64,000 nucleotides of DNA, from NCBI RefSeq assembly GCF_002760435.1, contig NZ_AUUU01000007.1:23141-87140 (forward strand), read 5' to 3'. Every line of letters starts with the position of its first letter. Position 1 is the stretch's first letter. This DNA comes from Clostridium sp. LS (lineage in GTDB: Bacteria > Bacillota > Clostridia > Clostridiales > Clostridiaceae). This document shows, piece after piece, positions 15,818-24,117 of this stretch. The translations under genes and the position numbers were made by a program. The notes under the pieces were generated by a model, which did no database searches, had not been told where the DNA came from, and saw only the letters and a list, made by a program, of their open reading frames with translations.

Positions 15818-16489
15818 TTAAAGCTCTCCTTTCACATTCCCAAGCCTTTCATAATAATCTTCAGCATCCCATTCCTCTTCTGAATACAACATTTTAAGAA
15901 ATTCTGTAAATGTACTGCTAATTTCTGGTATATACTTCTTTATAATGTGTTGTGTTAATAATTCATCTTCCTCTTCTATTTCAAAAGGATAAAAACTGAA
16001 CTCCAATTTACGCTCTTCTTCATTAAATAAAAACCATGATTTATCTGCATAAACTACTCTTGGTTCACCATTTTTAATTGTATTTAAATCCATACAAATT
16101 ACATTCCCACCTACTGTAGTCGCAAATGTGATAAGTCCATATTGAATAAGGTAAGCTCCTGGAGAAAGGTCACAATTTTCTTCCTTAATACCATTAAGAT
16201 CTAATAAACATACATCACCATTTAATATTCCAAGTTCTCTTGGTTCGAAATTTTCATAAAAACTTATTATATTCTTAGGAACTTTATAATTCTTCAAAGC
16301 TAAAAGTTCGCCATCTTCCTCATAAAATACTGATGACCAGTAATTAAAGAAATCATATAAATCTGTCAGCACCTTTAATTTTTCCTTATCTAAACAAGGT
16401 GAAAATGCAGCACCTATGCTTCTCTCATCAAAGCCATTTTGTATTAAATAATTTTGTATTTTACTTATAATTGGTTTATACTTGTCCAT
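15818..16489 (-). CDS. SMI1/KNR4 (SUKH) family protein
   Basis: The 223-residue product has the SUKH pattern. An N-terminal helix and IISFYENFEPRELGIL are followed by the core strand GLITFATTVGGNVICMDL, where the GGNxxCxD turn is typical. An acidic C-terminal helical region (EEDELLTQHIIKKYIPE… LKMLYSEEEW) completes it. SUKH proteins are widespread immunity proteins against contact-dependent and polymorphic toxins. The substrate here is unknown, since no toxin gene is in view. The start at 16489 has GGGAAG upstream. Its stop overlaps the ribosome site of the frameshifted gene downstream. Confidence 0.75.
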   Translation of the reverse strand: MDKYKPIISKIQNYLIQNGFDERSIGAAFSPCLDKEKLKVLTDLYDFFNYWSSVFYEEDGELLALKNYKVPKNIISFYENFEPRELGILNGDVCLLDLNGIKEENCDLSPGAYLIQYGLITFATTVGGNVICMDLNTIKNGEPRVVYADKSWFLFNEEERKLEFSFYPFEIEEEDELLTQHIIKKYIPEISSTFTEFLKMLYSEEEWDAEDYYERLGNVKGEL

Positions 16490-16574
16490 AATTAATCTTC
16501 CCTTACATCATTATTATTTATGAATTGTGCCTACAATCTAAATGGCTCATTATAATTACCAGGATGTATTACTT

Positions 16575-17033
16575 TTAATTTTTCTTCTTTTTAGATTCAT
16601 AAAGACAACCTATTACTTCACAAATATATTCATAAAATGTTTTTCCAGTCCTATCTATACTTCCCAAATCACCATCCCAAATTTCTCCTACTTTCCAATC
16701 TTCATCAATTAAAAAAACTAAGGCTTTATTAGAAGGATCACATCCAAATTGTAATACCCTTTCTTCAAAATCTAAAAATTCCAAAAGACTCTCATCATAG
16801 AACTCATCAAGTTCACATAGATCTCCAAAGATAGTACAAAACTCCCTTCCAAAACTACCTACACCTATTTCCGAAAGATACTCTAAATACTCCTCAGGAA
16901 TTTGAGGATATTCTTTTCGCAGTTCTTCTATCTGCTTTTTAGAGTACAATTCTCTTTCCTCTTTACGTGAAATTAGTTGGTCATCTAATTGATCTATATA
17001 TTTTAATTCCTCAAGTTCTTTTTCATATCTCAC
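16575..17033 (-). CDS. Second SMI1/KNR4 (SUKH) family protein
   Basis: The 152-residue product shows the classic SUKH arrangement: EELRKEYPQIPEEYLEYLSEIGVGSFG near the N-terminus, a central strand-turn region around FGDLCELDEFYDES, NKALVFLIDEDWKVGEIWDGD, and a terminal helix FYEYICEVIGCLYESKKKK. It is a likely cytosolic immunity protein. It differs strongly from the SUKH protein next door, so this is not a recent duplication. Beyond its stop, the +1 frame continues for about 16 codons (LKVIHPGNYNEPFRL, TAG at 16531). The A-rich end may therefore hide a frameshift that removed a short tail. Confidence 0.82.
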   Translation of the reverse strand: MRYEKELEELKYIDQLDDQLISRKEERELYSKKQIEELRKEYPQIPEEYLEYLSEIGVGSFGREFCTIFGDLCELDEFYDESLLEFLDFEERVLQFGCDPSNKALVFLIDEDWKVGEIWDGDLGSIDRTGKTFYEYICEVIGCLYESKKKKN

Positions 17034-17054
17034 AATATCACCCTTTCATTAAAT

Positions 17055-17693
17055 TTAATTTCTCCAAATACAAAGTTCCTCAAGGTTCTTTAATTCCTCT
17101 ACACCATCAATACTTTCTAATGAAACAGTACCTAATTCTAGAATTCTAAGCTTATTTAAAACTTTCAAAAAATCAATTTTATGAATCTCAATACAACAAT
17201 CCATAAATCTCAATCCTTCTAATTCTGTAAAATACTTAAAATCATCTGTATTTAATAGGCTCTCATTTTCAGCATCATCTTCATACTCTTCTTCATAAGG
17301 GGCAAAACTTTCTAAGGATTCTTCAAATTTACTACTTTCCATTGATATATTCTCAGATTCCCTATCAAAAATATTTGATTGTTCTTCAACTACTTCTTCC
17401 TTTAATTCTAAAGAATAACTGTCACTCCATTTATTTATTTCAAGAAATTCGTCTATAGAATTAAATTTTGTTACATTATATATACAGCAACATTCATATT
17501 CATCACCACAGTCACTTGGAATAAATTTTTTAGGTGGTGCTTGGAGACTTAATTGAAGTTCATAATCATTGCTTGTCCCAATTCTAATGTATTTTATTTT
17601 CTTTAAATACTCTTCTTTTAATATGTTATCTTTCTTATCTAAAATTTTACATAGGCAATCTTCTAACCATTTTGATTTTAACTTAATTTCCAT
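17055..17693 (-). CDS. Protein with a short C-terminal leucine-rich-repeat segment
   Basis: The 212-residue product has an N-terminal domain (MEIKLKSKWLEDCLCKILDK… with CGDEYECCCIYNVTKF), a very acidic linker at about 95-145 (EEEYEDDAENES), and a C-terminal part with two LRR-like turns (FTELEGLRFMDC, LNKLRILELGTVSLESIDGV, LKNLEELCIWRN). It may belong to the DUF6892 group, but I am not certain. The end right after an LRR turn suggests it could be truncated. Its ribosome site lies in a run of eight G on the coding strand (plus 17699-17706), which is prone to slippage. It sits between SUFU and SUKH genes. Confidence 0.65.
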   Translation of the reverse strand: MEIKLKSKWLEDCLCKILDKKDNILKEEYLKKIKYIRIGTSNDYELQLSLQAPPKKFIPSDCGDEYECCCIYNVTKFNSIDEFLEINKWSDSYSLELKEEVVEEQSNIFDRESENISMESSKFEESLESFAPYEEEYEDDAENESLLNTDDFKYFTELEGLRFMDCCIEIHKIDFLKVLNKLRILELGTVSLESIDGVEELKNLEELCIWRN

Positions 17694-17711
17694 TTGTCCC
17701 CCCCCCTTTTC

Positions 17712-18377
17712 TCACACTAAATATTCTCTACCCAAATCCACTATGTCTTTTGACTTAAGCATATGCATGACTGCATTACTCCCATTTTTTCTCACCAGTT
17801 CTTCTTCTGATTCGGTTATAGGAACTAATGTGTAAAAATTGATCTGCGCACCATCATCAAATACATATGGCGGAATATCCTCAGATACGCATATCATAAT
17901 TCTACTTAACTCAGTGCCATTCTTAAATGGAGTTACAGTTCCGCCAGGCTGCCCATTAGGTATAATTACTTCTTCATTTATAATACCTTCATATATATGT
18001 GGCAAATGACCTATTAACCTCAACATTTTAATAGGCCAATAGTTTTCTTCATCTTTGCAGGATTCTTGATCTAGCTTCCAATTAGCAGGTAGCTTTATTA
18101 ATAATTCAGCATATTTATATTCGTTATCTTCTACTGAAAATCCCATTGGATACTCACACATTCCAGTAGTTACTAATGTGAAATAGTTTTTCTCTTTACT
18201 TGGATTAATTATATTTGTATCTATAGATACTCTGCTGCCAGGAACTATTTCACTTACACTAGAATCAATACATCCTAAATATTTTTCTATATGCTCTAAA
18301 ACAATATTTCCATCATCTTCGATCATGTCTTCTTCGTAACTATCATAATCCTTATAGCTCAATTTATATTCCTCCAC
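17712..18377 (-). CDS. Suppressor-of-fused (SUFU) domain protein, immunity type
   Basis: The 221-residue product matches the bacterial SUFU domain. After VLEHIEKYLG come FTLVTTGMCEYPMGF, YAELLIKLPANWKL, NYWPIKMLRLIGHLPH and the later LVPITESEEEL. Bacterial SUFU-domain proteins are a well-known class of immunity proteins in polymorphic-toxin and polyimmunity loci. It is cytosolic, with no signal. The start at 18377 has AAAGGTGG upstream, 35 bases after the DUF4132 stop at 18412, consistent with one transcript. It is the first gene of the large immunity-like insert that separates DUF4132 from MoxR. Confidence 0.86.
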   Translation of the reverse strand: MEEYKLSYKDYDSYEEDMIEDDGNIVLEHIEKYLGCIDSSVSEIVPGSRVSIDTNIINPSKEKNYFTLVTTGMCEYPMGFSVEDNEYKYAELLIKLPANWKLDQESCKDEENYWPIKMLRLIGHLPHIYEGIINEEVIIPNGQPGGTVTPFKNGTELSRIMICVSEDIPPYVFDDGAQINFYTLVPITESEEELVRKNGSNAVMHMLKSKDIVDLGREYLV

Positions 18378-18411
18378 CTTTCTTTTTTACAAAACCAAAA
18401 AGATTGTTACT

Positions 18412-21400
18412 CTATTTTTCTTCTCTCCACTTATCATTAGTCCCAGTTTTAGAAACCAAAGCTCTACTTACTTGATAAAGAATTTCACTAAAGAATCTTT
18501 CAGGCAGTGTGTCTAGGGACACCATATTTTGTTCCTGAGTTTTCTCACTTATATAAGCATACTTTGACATGGTTCCTAATTTATAAAAGCACAAATCATA
18601 CACTGTTGCTTCTTCATTTTCATAGCCTACAGATATGCCGCTGAAATTTAGTCCAGCTTCTACTTTATAGCTGTTGTCTTCTTTATAAAAAGCAAAATAG
18701 CCACCGCCATCTCCAATGGCTCCTCTAATCCATCCAAATCCCGTTAGCTTACCTAATAAAGACAAACCATTCAACATAGTGCCGCCAAAGCGTTCTACAG
18801 TGTTTCTCTTCTTTTCTTCTTCTGTAACAATAAATATTTCTCTATTTAACTGTTCAAAGGGCTGTTTAATTTCATAGTTTTCAAATTGTTCCTTCCATAA
18901 AGACATATCCTCATTATTTAATTCAATAGGGTGAACAATTCCTATTATCATTCCATCCTCTAATTCATACTCTTCTTCATCTTTAGTATTAAAGCTGCCA
19001 TCCTCCATATATCTGAAGCTGTCTGTTAAAGCATTGTCTTTATAAACACCCCAAACAAGACCTATAGCAAATTTATGCATAATAGGATTTTCAACAAAAA
19101 GCTTTATCCAAGAATCTTTTGTCCACTTTCTATTGCTGGACAAGGCCATTTCTAAACGGATAGCTTGTATATTGGAAACTGTCTTTAGCTGCTTCTTTAA
19201 ATTTTTAAATTCTACTAAAGCTTCCTTTGCCTTAGCTTCATCATCTTTTTTTGTTGGAGCTGGCAGGCTTTTAAGCTTTTTACCACTTTCATCGGTTATT
19301 TCTAAAGTAAGCTCTGGAGTGAGTAATGCAGTAAATTTTCTATCTCCATAATCAAAAACTCTTTCTCCTCTTACGTCAAAGCCTAAGTTTGGAACTATTC
19401 TATCAGAAAGCTCTTCTATATCTACTCCAATTTGCTCTGCTGCAAACTTAAGAGCTAAAGCCGCGGCAGTTTTAACCTGCTTAAATTTAAACTTTCTAGA
19501 TATATTGTCTACTATTATTAAGGCTTCATTGCTTCCATTTAAAGCAAGAGCCTTTACAGCTTCACTGGCTATTGCTCCTCTTGAATTCTTAGGCCACTCT
19601 TCTATATTTTTTTTAAGTAAACTTATTACTTCATAGTCTCCGTAAACTGAAGCAAAAGAAAGTATCCATTTTTTCTTACTTTCTGCACCTGCATCTAACC
19701 ACCTTTGTAAAACCTCTAAGGCAAGCTTTGATAAATCCTTTTTATCTAAAAGCTCTCCTACCTTTAAAGCTTCACTGCTTAATCCAATTTCAATGCAGGA
19801 AGCATAACATACAAGCACATATTTTATAATTTCACCTTCCGCATAAGCTTCACTTTCCTTAAACTTTACCTTTGTCAAAGTATCACAATCCAGCCACCTT
19901 AGAGCTGCTGCTTTATTACCTTTTAAGCCCTGCTTGCAGTATTCTAAAATATCTAATTCTTCATCTTTTTCTTCTAAAGCACTTTCTAGATTTAGAGCCT
20001 CTCTTAAAAGAGCTTTTATCTTTTCACTTTTTTCTATTTCCAATGCTTTACCTAAGGCCTCCAGTACTTTTTCATCCCTGCTCTTTAAAAGTACCTTTAC
20101 TGCTGATTCCCTAACTGCTTGTTTTTTTGAACTTAAGCTAGGTATCACCAATTGCTGCCTTGTCTTGTTTGAACTTAAAAGTTCTATAACCCTCTCTCTT
20201 ACCACTTTAGAAGAATCTCCTAAATATTCAATAAGAATTTTTGCACTTTCAGTCTCCTCAAGATTCTTGTTTAAAATCTCCAAAATACCCTTTCTGCTTT
20301 CAGCATCACAATTAGGGATATTTTCTATTACTTCTTCTGCTTTTGTTTTAATTAGATTTTCTATAATGTTAACTGCTTGGCTCCTTAAGCTATTTCTAAC
20401 GTAATTACCAAATGCGCAATTACCTAAATAGCATATATAGTTTCTAACGGACGCCCCACAGCTTAAAAGTAATTGAATGTAAGAATTCAAATCATCGTCA
20501 GGCACTTTTTTACCCTTATATTTGAGATAATCATCATACATATGTCTTAATATATCTGGGTTTCCTATAGCAATAAATATATCCATAGCTCTTTCAAACA
20601 TAGGAGATTGATCTTTTAACCAGAATAGAATTTTAGAAAAGTTATATGAATACAGATGCATGTCTCTTTTCCCAAATAAACCTTCCAATGATTTTTCTAT
20701 ATCACTAAAGGAAATATTTCCTCCTAAATATTGTATGAAATCTTCATAAATATCTCTTTCAATATTATTCTTATCCATAAACACAGAAAACTCATATATA
20801 AAAACATCCTCTACATCATTTAAAAATTCTGTGCCTTCTCCCTTTTGCCAAAGAAGAAATGCCATATAAGCTTTATTTATACCAGAGCACATTGAAGTAG
20901 CCCTCTTAAATTCTTCTCTGTGTTTATCTACCTCTTCTTTTAGTTCTTTTTCAAAAGTATAATCATATCTTAAGCTATTGGATTCTCCAAGCCATGCAAT
21001 ATATAGTTCTTTTTTAATTTTAAGCATGTCTACAAGGCTTGATATCACACTATATCTATTATATTTTAAGTAATTATGCAAAGCATAAAAGAACTCTTTA
21101 TAAGCAAATTCTGCAGCAAATTTAATAAATCTTCTTGAAATTTCAGATTTAATACATATGTTACAGCTAACTCCTATGAGAAATCTAAAAACATATTTAT
21201 CAAGGTTTAAAACTAATTTGCTGTCATTTTTTAAAGTTTCCGCTATTACTTCTAAATCTGAAGTTTCTTCTTTTAAATATTCAGTTAATGCTCCTGCCTG
21301 CATTTCAGATATATTATTGTTGAATAGATTTCCTACTGACTCAATCATATCTTTTTCTAACCAATTGACATATTTTTCACTATTTTCTTCCTTATAAGCT

Positions 21401-21921
21401 AAATAAGATATAATTATAGCTTGTTCATTTATTTCGCTTATCTCAACAGCTTCTGAAAATGAATTTTTATATTCTTCATAAAGACCATCATAAAACAAAA
21501 TAAAATCACGGCTTAAATTTCTTTCCATCTTGGTGATAGATGTAGCATAATAGGCTATAACAAAAGCTGGACTTAAACCGTATTTTAGAAAATCTCTATA
21601 ATAAGAAGCTCCTTTATAATAAATTGTCTTATCCAAAACAAAAAATAAAGATGCTTTTCCCATTTGAAATAATATTCTTAAGTACTTTGATAAATAATCC
21701 TCAGCCTTATGCTTGGTCAAAGAATTATATGCACTAACTACTGCCTCTACGACTTCACTCTTTAACTGTTTCATATCTATGCTTGGAAGTTTCTTAAAGA
21801 ATTCCTCCTCATTAAGGCTTCCTTCTACGTATTCCTTAAAATTATCAATAACTTCATAAGTTAAACCTAAATCCAATAACACATTACTTATTTTTTCTGC
21901 CAAATGCTGCTCCAATCCCAT
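18412..21921 (-). CDS. DUF4132 protein with HEAT-like repeats, copy 1 (YehI/MolR-like)
   Basis: The product is about 1169 residues. The first 560 are helical. Residues about 565-660 hold HEAT-like units (KILIEYLGDSSKVVRERVIE, KKQAVRESAVKVLLKSRDEK). The C-terminal half holds DUF4132: FVENPIMHKFAIGLVWGVY, then DSFRYMEDGSFNT, VHPIELN and RFGGTMLNGLSLLGKLTGFG. No membrane segment or catalytic motif is known for the family. I chose the ATG at 21921 (AAAGGAG upstream) over a GTG at 21981 that overlaps the previous gene. E. coli yehI occupies the same place before yehL. It is clearly paralogous to the protein at 24118-27513. Confidence 0.9.
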   Translation of the reverse strand: MGLEQHLAEKISNVLLDLGLTYEVIDNFKEYVEGSLNEEEFFKKLPSIDMKQLKSEVVEAVVSAYNSLTKHKAEDYLSKYLRILFQMGKASLFFVLDKTIYYKGASYYRDFLKYGLSPAFVIAYYATSITKMERNLSRDFILFYDGLYEEYKNSFSEAVEISEINEQAIIISYLAYKEENSEKYVNWLEKDMIESVGNLFNNNISEMQAGALTEYLKEETSDLEVIAETLKNDSKLVLNLDKYVFRFLIGVSCNICIKSEISRRFIKFAAEFAYKEFFYALHNYLKYNRYSVISSLVDMLKIKKELYIAWLGESNSLRYDYTFEKELKEEVDKHREEFKRATSMCSGINKAYMAFLLWQKGEGTEFLNDVEDVFIYEFSVFMDKNNIERDIYEDFIQYLGGNISFSDIEKSLEGLFGKRDMHLYSYNFSKILFWLKDQSPMFERAMDIFIAIGNPDILRHMYDDYLKYKGKKVPDDDLNSYIQLLLSCGASVRNYICYLGNCAFGNYVRNSLRSQAVNIIENLIKTKAEEVIENIPNCDAESRKGILEILNKNLEETESAKILIEYLGDSSKVVRERVIELLSSNKTRQQLVIPSLSSKKQAVRESAVKVLLKSRDEKVLEALGKALEIEKSEKIKALLREALNLESALEEKDEELDILEYCKQGLKGNKAAALRWLDCDTLTKVKFKESEAYAEGEIIKYVLVCYASCIEIGLSSEALKVGELLDKKDLSKLALEVLQRWLDAGAESKKKWILSFASVYGDYEVISLLKKNIEEWPKNSRGAIASEAVKALALNGSNEALIIVDNISRKFKFKQVKTAAALALKFAAEQIGVDIEELSDRIVPNLGFDVRGERVFDYGDRKFTALLTPELTLEITDESGKKLKSLPAPTKKDDEAKAKEALVEFKNLKKQLKTVSNIQAIRLEMALSSNRKWTKDSWIKLFVENPIMHKFAIGLVWGVYKDNALTDSFRYMEDGSFNTKDEEEYELEDGMIIGIVHPIELNNEDMSLWKEQFENYEIKQPFEQLNREIFIVTEEEKKRNTVERFGGTMLNGLSLLGKLTGFGWIRGAIGDGGGYFAFYKEDNSYKVEAGLNFSGISVGYENEEATVYDLCFYKLGTMSKYAYISEKTQEQNMVSLDTLPERFFSEILYQVSRALVSKTGTNDKWREEK

Positions 21922-21955
21922 TTTCCCTAACACTCCTTTTAAACTTAAATACAAT

Positions 21956-22627
21956 TTATATACGAAACCAATCTTCTTCACAAAAATCCCTAATATTAGT
22001 TAACGCATATATCATACCCATACCATTACTATCATTTAATGATGCCTTAAAAAACTCTTTTAGTGAATTTATAAATTCCATATCTCTTTCCTCTATTTCA
22101 TCAAAGGAAATTCCCTGTGAATTAAGTTCTTTTTCTATACTTTTGCATAGGTCTTGTATATTCAAAGTTTCTAAATCTGAGACTACCTTTTTCATATTTT
22201 CTATTGATATGTACTTTAAACAAGTATTATCGTGATTTGTGAAGCTATTTGCTATCATTTGTATTTCTTCTTTATCATCTTTATCTATGCCATAGATTTG
22301 AACTACTCTTTCTGCTATTTGTTCTTCTGTAGGATTTTCTACTCCAATCTCAGTTTCTAAGGCACTGTATTTATAATTGAAATCACTTATTCCAAATAAT
22401 AAAGAATGGATGGCTCTTTCTCTTTTATATTCCTTATCGTTCTTGTAATTATTAATATAATAATCTTCACGAAAAATTTCGCTTATGACATAATCACTTG
22501 TTTGGTACTCTATCATTTCATCACAGTTAACGTTTCCGTTTATGATATTTACTAATTCCTTTTGTCCCTCCATAGAGTTCATAAATTCTTTTTTAACCTT
22601 AATAATTTTTACGCTTTCTATTTCCAT
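21956..22627 (-). CDS. Unknown acidic protein between the two DUF4132 genes
   Basis: The 223-residue product (MEIESVKIIKVKKEFMNSME…) is acidic and mainly helical. It has a region ENPTEEQIAERVVQIYGIDK and a C-terminal segment MGMIYALTNIRDFCEEDWF. There is no signal, membrane span or recognised domain. GGGGAGAG lies six bases before the ATG at 22627. It is one of four genes placed between the DUF4132 paralogues on the same strand, so it is probably co-transcribed. An immunity-type or accessory role is a guess from context. Confidence 0.65.
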   Translation of the reverse strand: MEIESVKIIKVKKEFMNSMEGQKELVNIINGNVNCDEMIEYQTSDYVISEIFREDYYINNYKNDKEYKRERAIHSLLFGISDFNYKYSALETEIGVENPTEEQIAERVVQIYGIDKDDKEEIQMIANSFTNHDNTCLKYISIENMKKVVSDLETLNIQDLCKSIEKELNSQGISFDEIEERDMEFINSLKEFFKASLNDSNGMGMIYALTNIRDFCEEDWFRI

Positions 22628-22793
22628 TTCTCTCTCCCCTGCTTAACAATCCAATAACAACTCCAACACAAACCCAAGCTACATCTCTTTTTATAAAATT
22701 CATAATCCAATCTTTTTCAACCTATCTTGAAATTATTCTCCACAAGAGTACCAAAAACAGCTTTTTTATAATTTTTAATCTAAGCACCATTCT

Positions 22794-22994
22794 TCAAAGC
22801 TGCATATTATCTTCATCACCATCAATAACTACTTTACTGTCTATTAATCCAAATTCATTACCAGAATTTCTAAATAACACTTCAATTTCTTCTATCTTTT
22901 TCTCCTCTTTAAGGCTTAGAACTTTATTTTTCATTTCATTAAAATAATTCATGCTCTCAAAAGCTTTAGGAAAAGAAGAAATAATATCTCTCAT
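22794..22994 (-). CDS. Short unknown protein, possibly shortened by decay
   Basis: The 66-residue product (MRDIISSFPKAFESMNYFNE… GDEDNMQL) is charged and helical, with an AAAGGAAAG site before the ATG at 22994. Another frame remains open for a few codons past its stop (CSFEEWCLD). The following 165 bases before the next gene look like former coding sequence. It may therefore be a truncated member of the small helical genes of this block. No domain is recognised. Confidence 0.45.
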   Translation of the reverse strand: MRDIISSFPKAFESMNYFNEMKNKVLSLKEEKKIEEIEVLFRNSGNEFGLIDSKVVIDGDEDNMQL

Positions 22995-23070
22995 AATTTC
23001 TTTCCTTTCCCCGCTCTTTTCTTTTTTTCAACGAAATCTATTGTGTATTTTTTAATTACAGGTTTTTCAC

Positions 23071-23595
23071 TTATAAATCCCTATTTTCTCTTGTTTTAAA
23101 AGCCTTCTCTGCAATTTCCCTTGCACTTGGTTCATGTCCATATTCCTCAACATCATACCAATAAATCAAATCAGAAATATTATTGTGTGTTATACTTTTC
23201 TCCAATAATTCTATGTAATAATTTATATATGGATATACCTCTTCAACTTCTTCTACTCCTTCTGGTGACTTAAGTTCAACAATCATTTCTATTATTTTAG
23301 CAGCCTCTTCAATAGTTATATCATTGACCATTGGTGGGTTAGGTAAAGATACTTCCTTAGCCAAATCTTCAAGAGATACGCTACCCCAATACTCTTGAAA
23401 ATCTGTAGGCTCATATTTTTTTTGAACCTTTGAATTAAGCTCATATATTTTATCATTCAAAATGGTCTTTTCATTTTTCTCATAATATTCTTCATAATAT
23501 TCATCAACTAACTCAGAAATTTCTTCAATAAGCTTCATTAATTCTTCGACTAATTTTTCATCAATTTTAGGGGGCTGTAATTCACTTCTTAACAC
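23071..23595 (-). CDS. Unknown acidic helical protein
   Basis: The 174-residue product is very acidic and helical (KLVEELMKLIEEISELVDEY…). It has a middle segment TDFQEYWGSVSLEDLAKEVS and a C-terminal part with SDLIYWYDVEEYGHEPSARE. This composition is common among small immunity proteins, but I do not recognise the family. It has an AAGGAGG site upstream and lies 13 bases after the GNAT gene stop at 23608, so it is probably co-transcribed. Confidence 0.65.
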   Translation of the reverse strand: MLRSELQPPKIDEKLVEELMKLIEEISELVDEYYEEYYEKNEKTILNDKIYELNSKVQKKYEPTDFQEYWGSVSLEDLAKEVSLPNPPMVNDITIEEAAKIIEMIVELKSPEGVEEVEEVYPYINYYIELLEKSITHNNISDLIYWYDVEEYGHEPSAREIAEKAFKTRENRDL

Positions 23596-23607
23596 AATCT
23601 TACCTCC

Positions 23608-24096
23608 TTAAAATTCTAAAATCATATCATACCATTTTGCACCACCGTGCACTGATTCAGACACTCCTTTATTTTTGTATCCAAATTTCGAATAGTATGG
23701 GATAAGCCTTTCTTTACAAGTTAAGATAACACCTTTTCGTCCTGCATTTCTTGCTGACTCTATCATATGTTTCATCAGTTTAGCAGCAATTCCCTGATTT
23801 CGATATTCCTGCATAACATCAAGTCCAAAAATGGTCTGATACTTTCCACTTGGAACATGTAATGAGACATCATGAAAAAGCTCATCACATATAACAGTTT
23901 CATTAATAACACATCCATTAATAAATCCAATTATTTTTCCCTCTATTTCTACTACAAAAAAACTTTGAGGAAAGGTCTTTATACGTTCTTCAAAAGATTC
24001 TTTTGAAGCAGCCTCCTCGGCTGGAAAACACTTGCGTTCTACCTCTGCTACTGCATCTAAATCTTCTATACTAACCTGTCTAATTTTAATATCCAT
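23608..24096 (-). CDS. GNAT-family N-acetyltransferase
   Basis: The 162-residue protein begins IRQVSIEDLDAVAEVERKCF, a typical GNAT start. It has the acetyl-CoA loop at QEYRNQGIAAKLMKHMI (Q/RxxGxA), followed by GVILTCKERLIPYYSKFGYK. It transfers an acetyl group to an unknown small molecule or protein. It starts at 24096 with AAGGAAG upstream, 21 bases after the DUF4132 stop at 24118, and is therefore within the operon. Whether it acts with the DUF4132 system or is a passenger cannot be told. Confidence 0.85.
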   Translation of the reverse strand: MDIKIRQVSIEDLDAVAEVERKCFPAEEAASKESFEERIKTFPQSFFVVEIEGKIIGFINGCVINETVICDELFHDVSLHVPSGKYQTIFGLDVMQEYRNQGIAAKLMKHMIESARNAGRKGVILTCKERLIPYYSKFGYKNKGVSESVHGGAKWYDMILEF

Positions 24097-24117
24097 TTCA
24101 ATCTTCCTTTCAATAAG

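Noticed and set aside
22628..22793. 26-codon membrane-peptide frame overlapping the start of the gene at 21956
   Set aside because: The frame could not be confirmed from the coordinates, and the ribosome site is weak.
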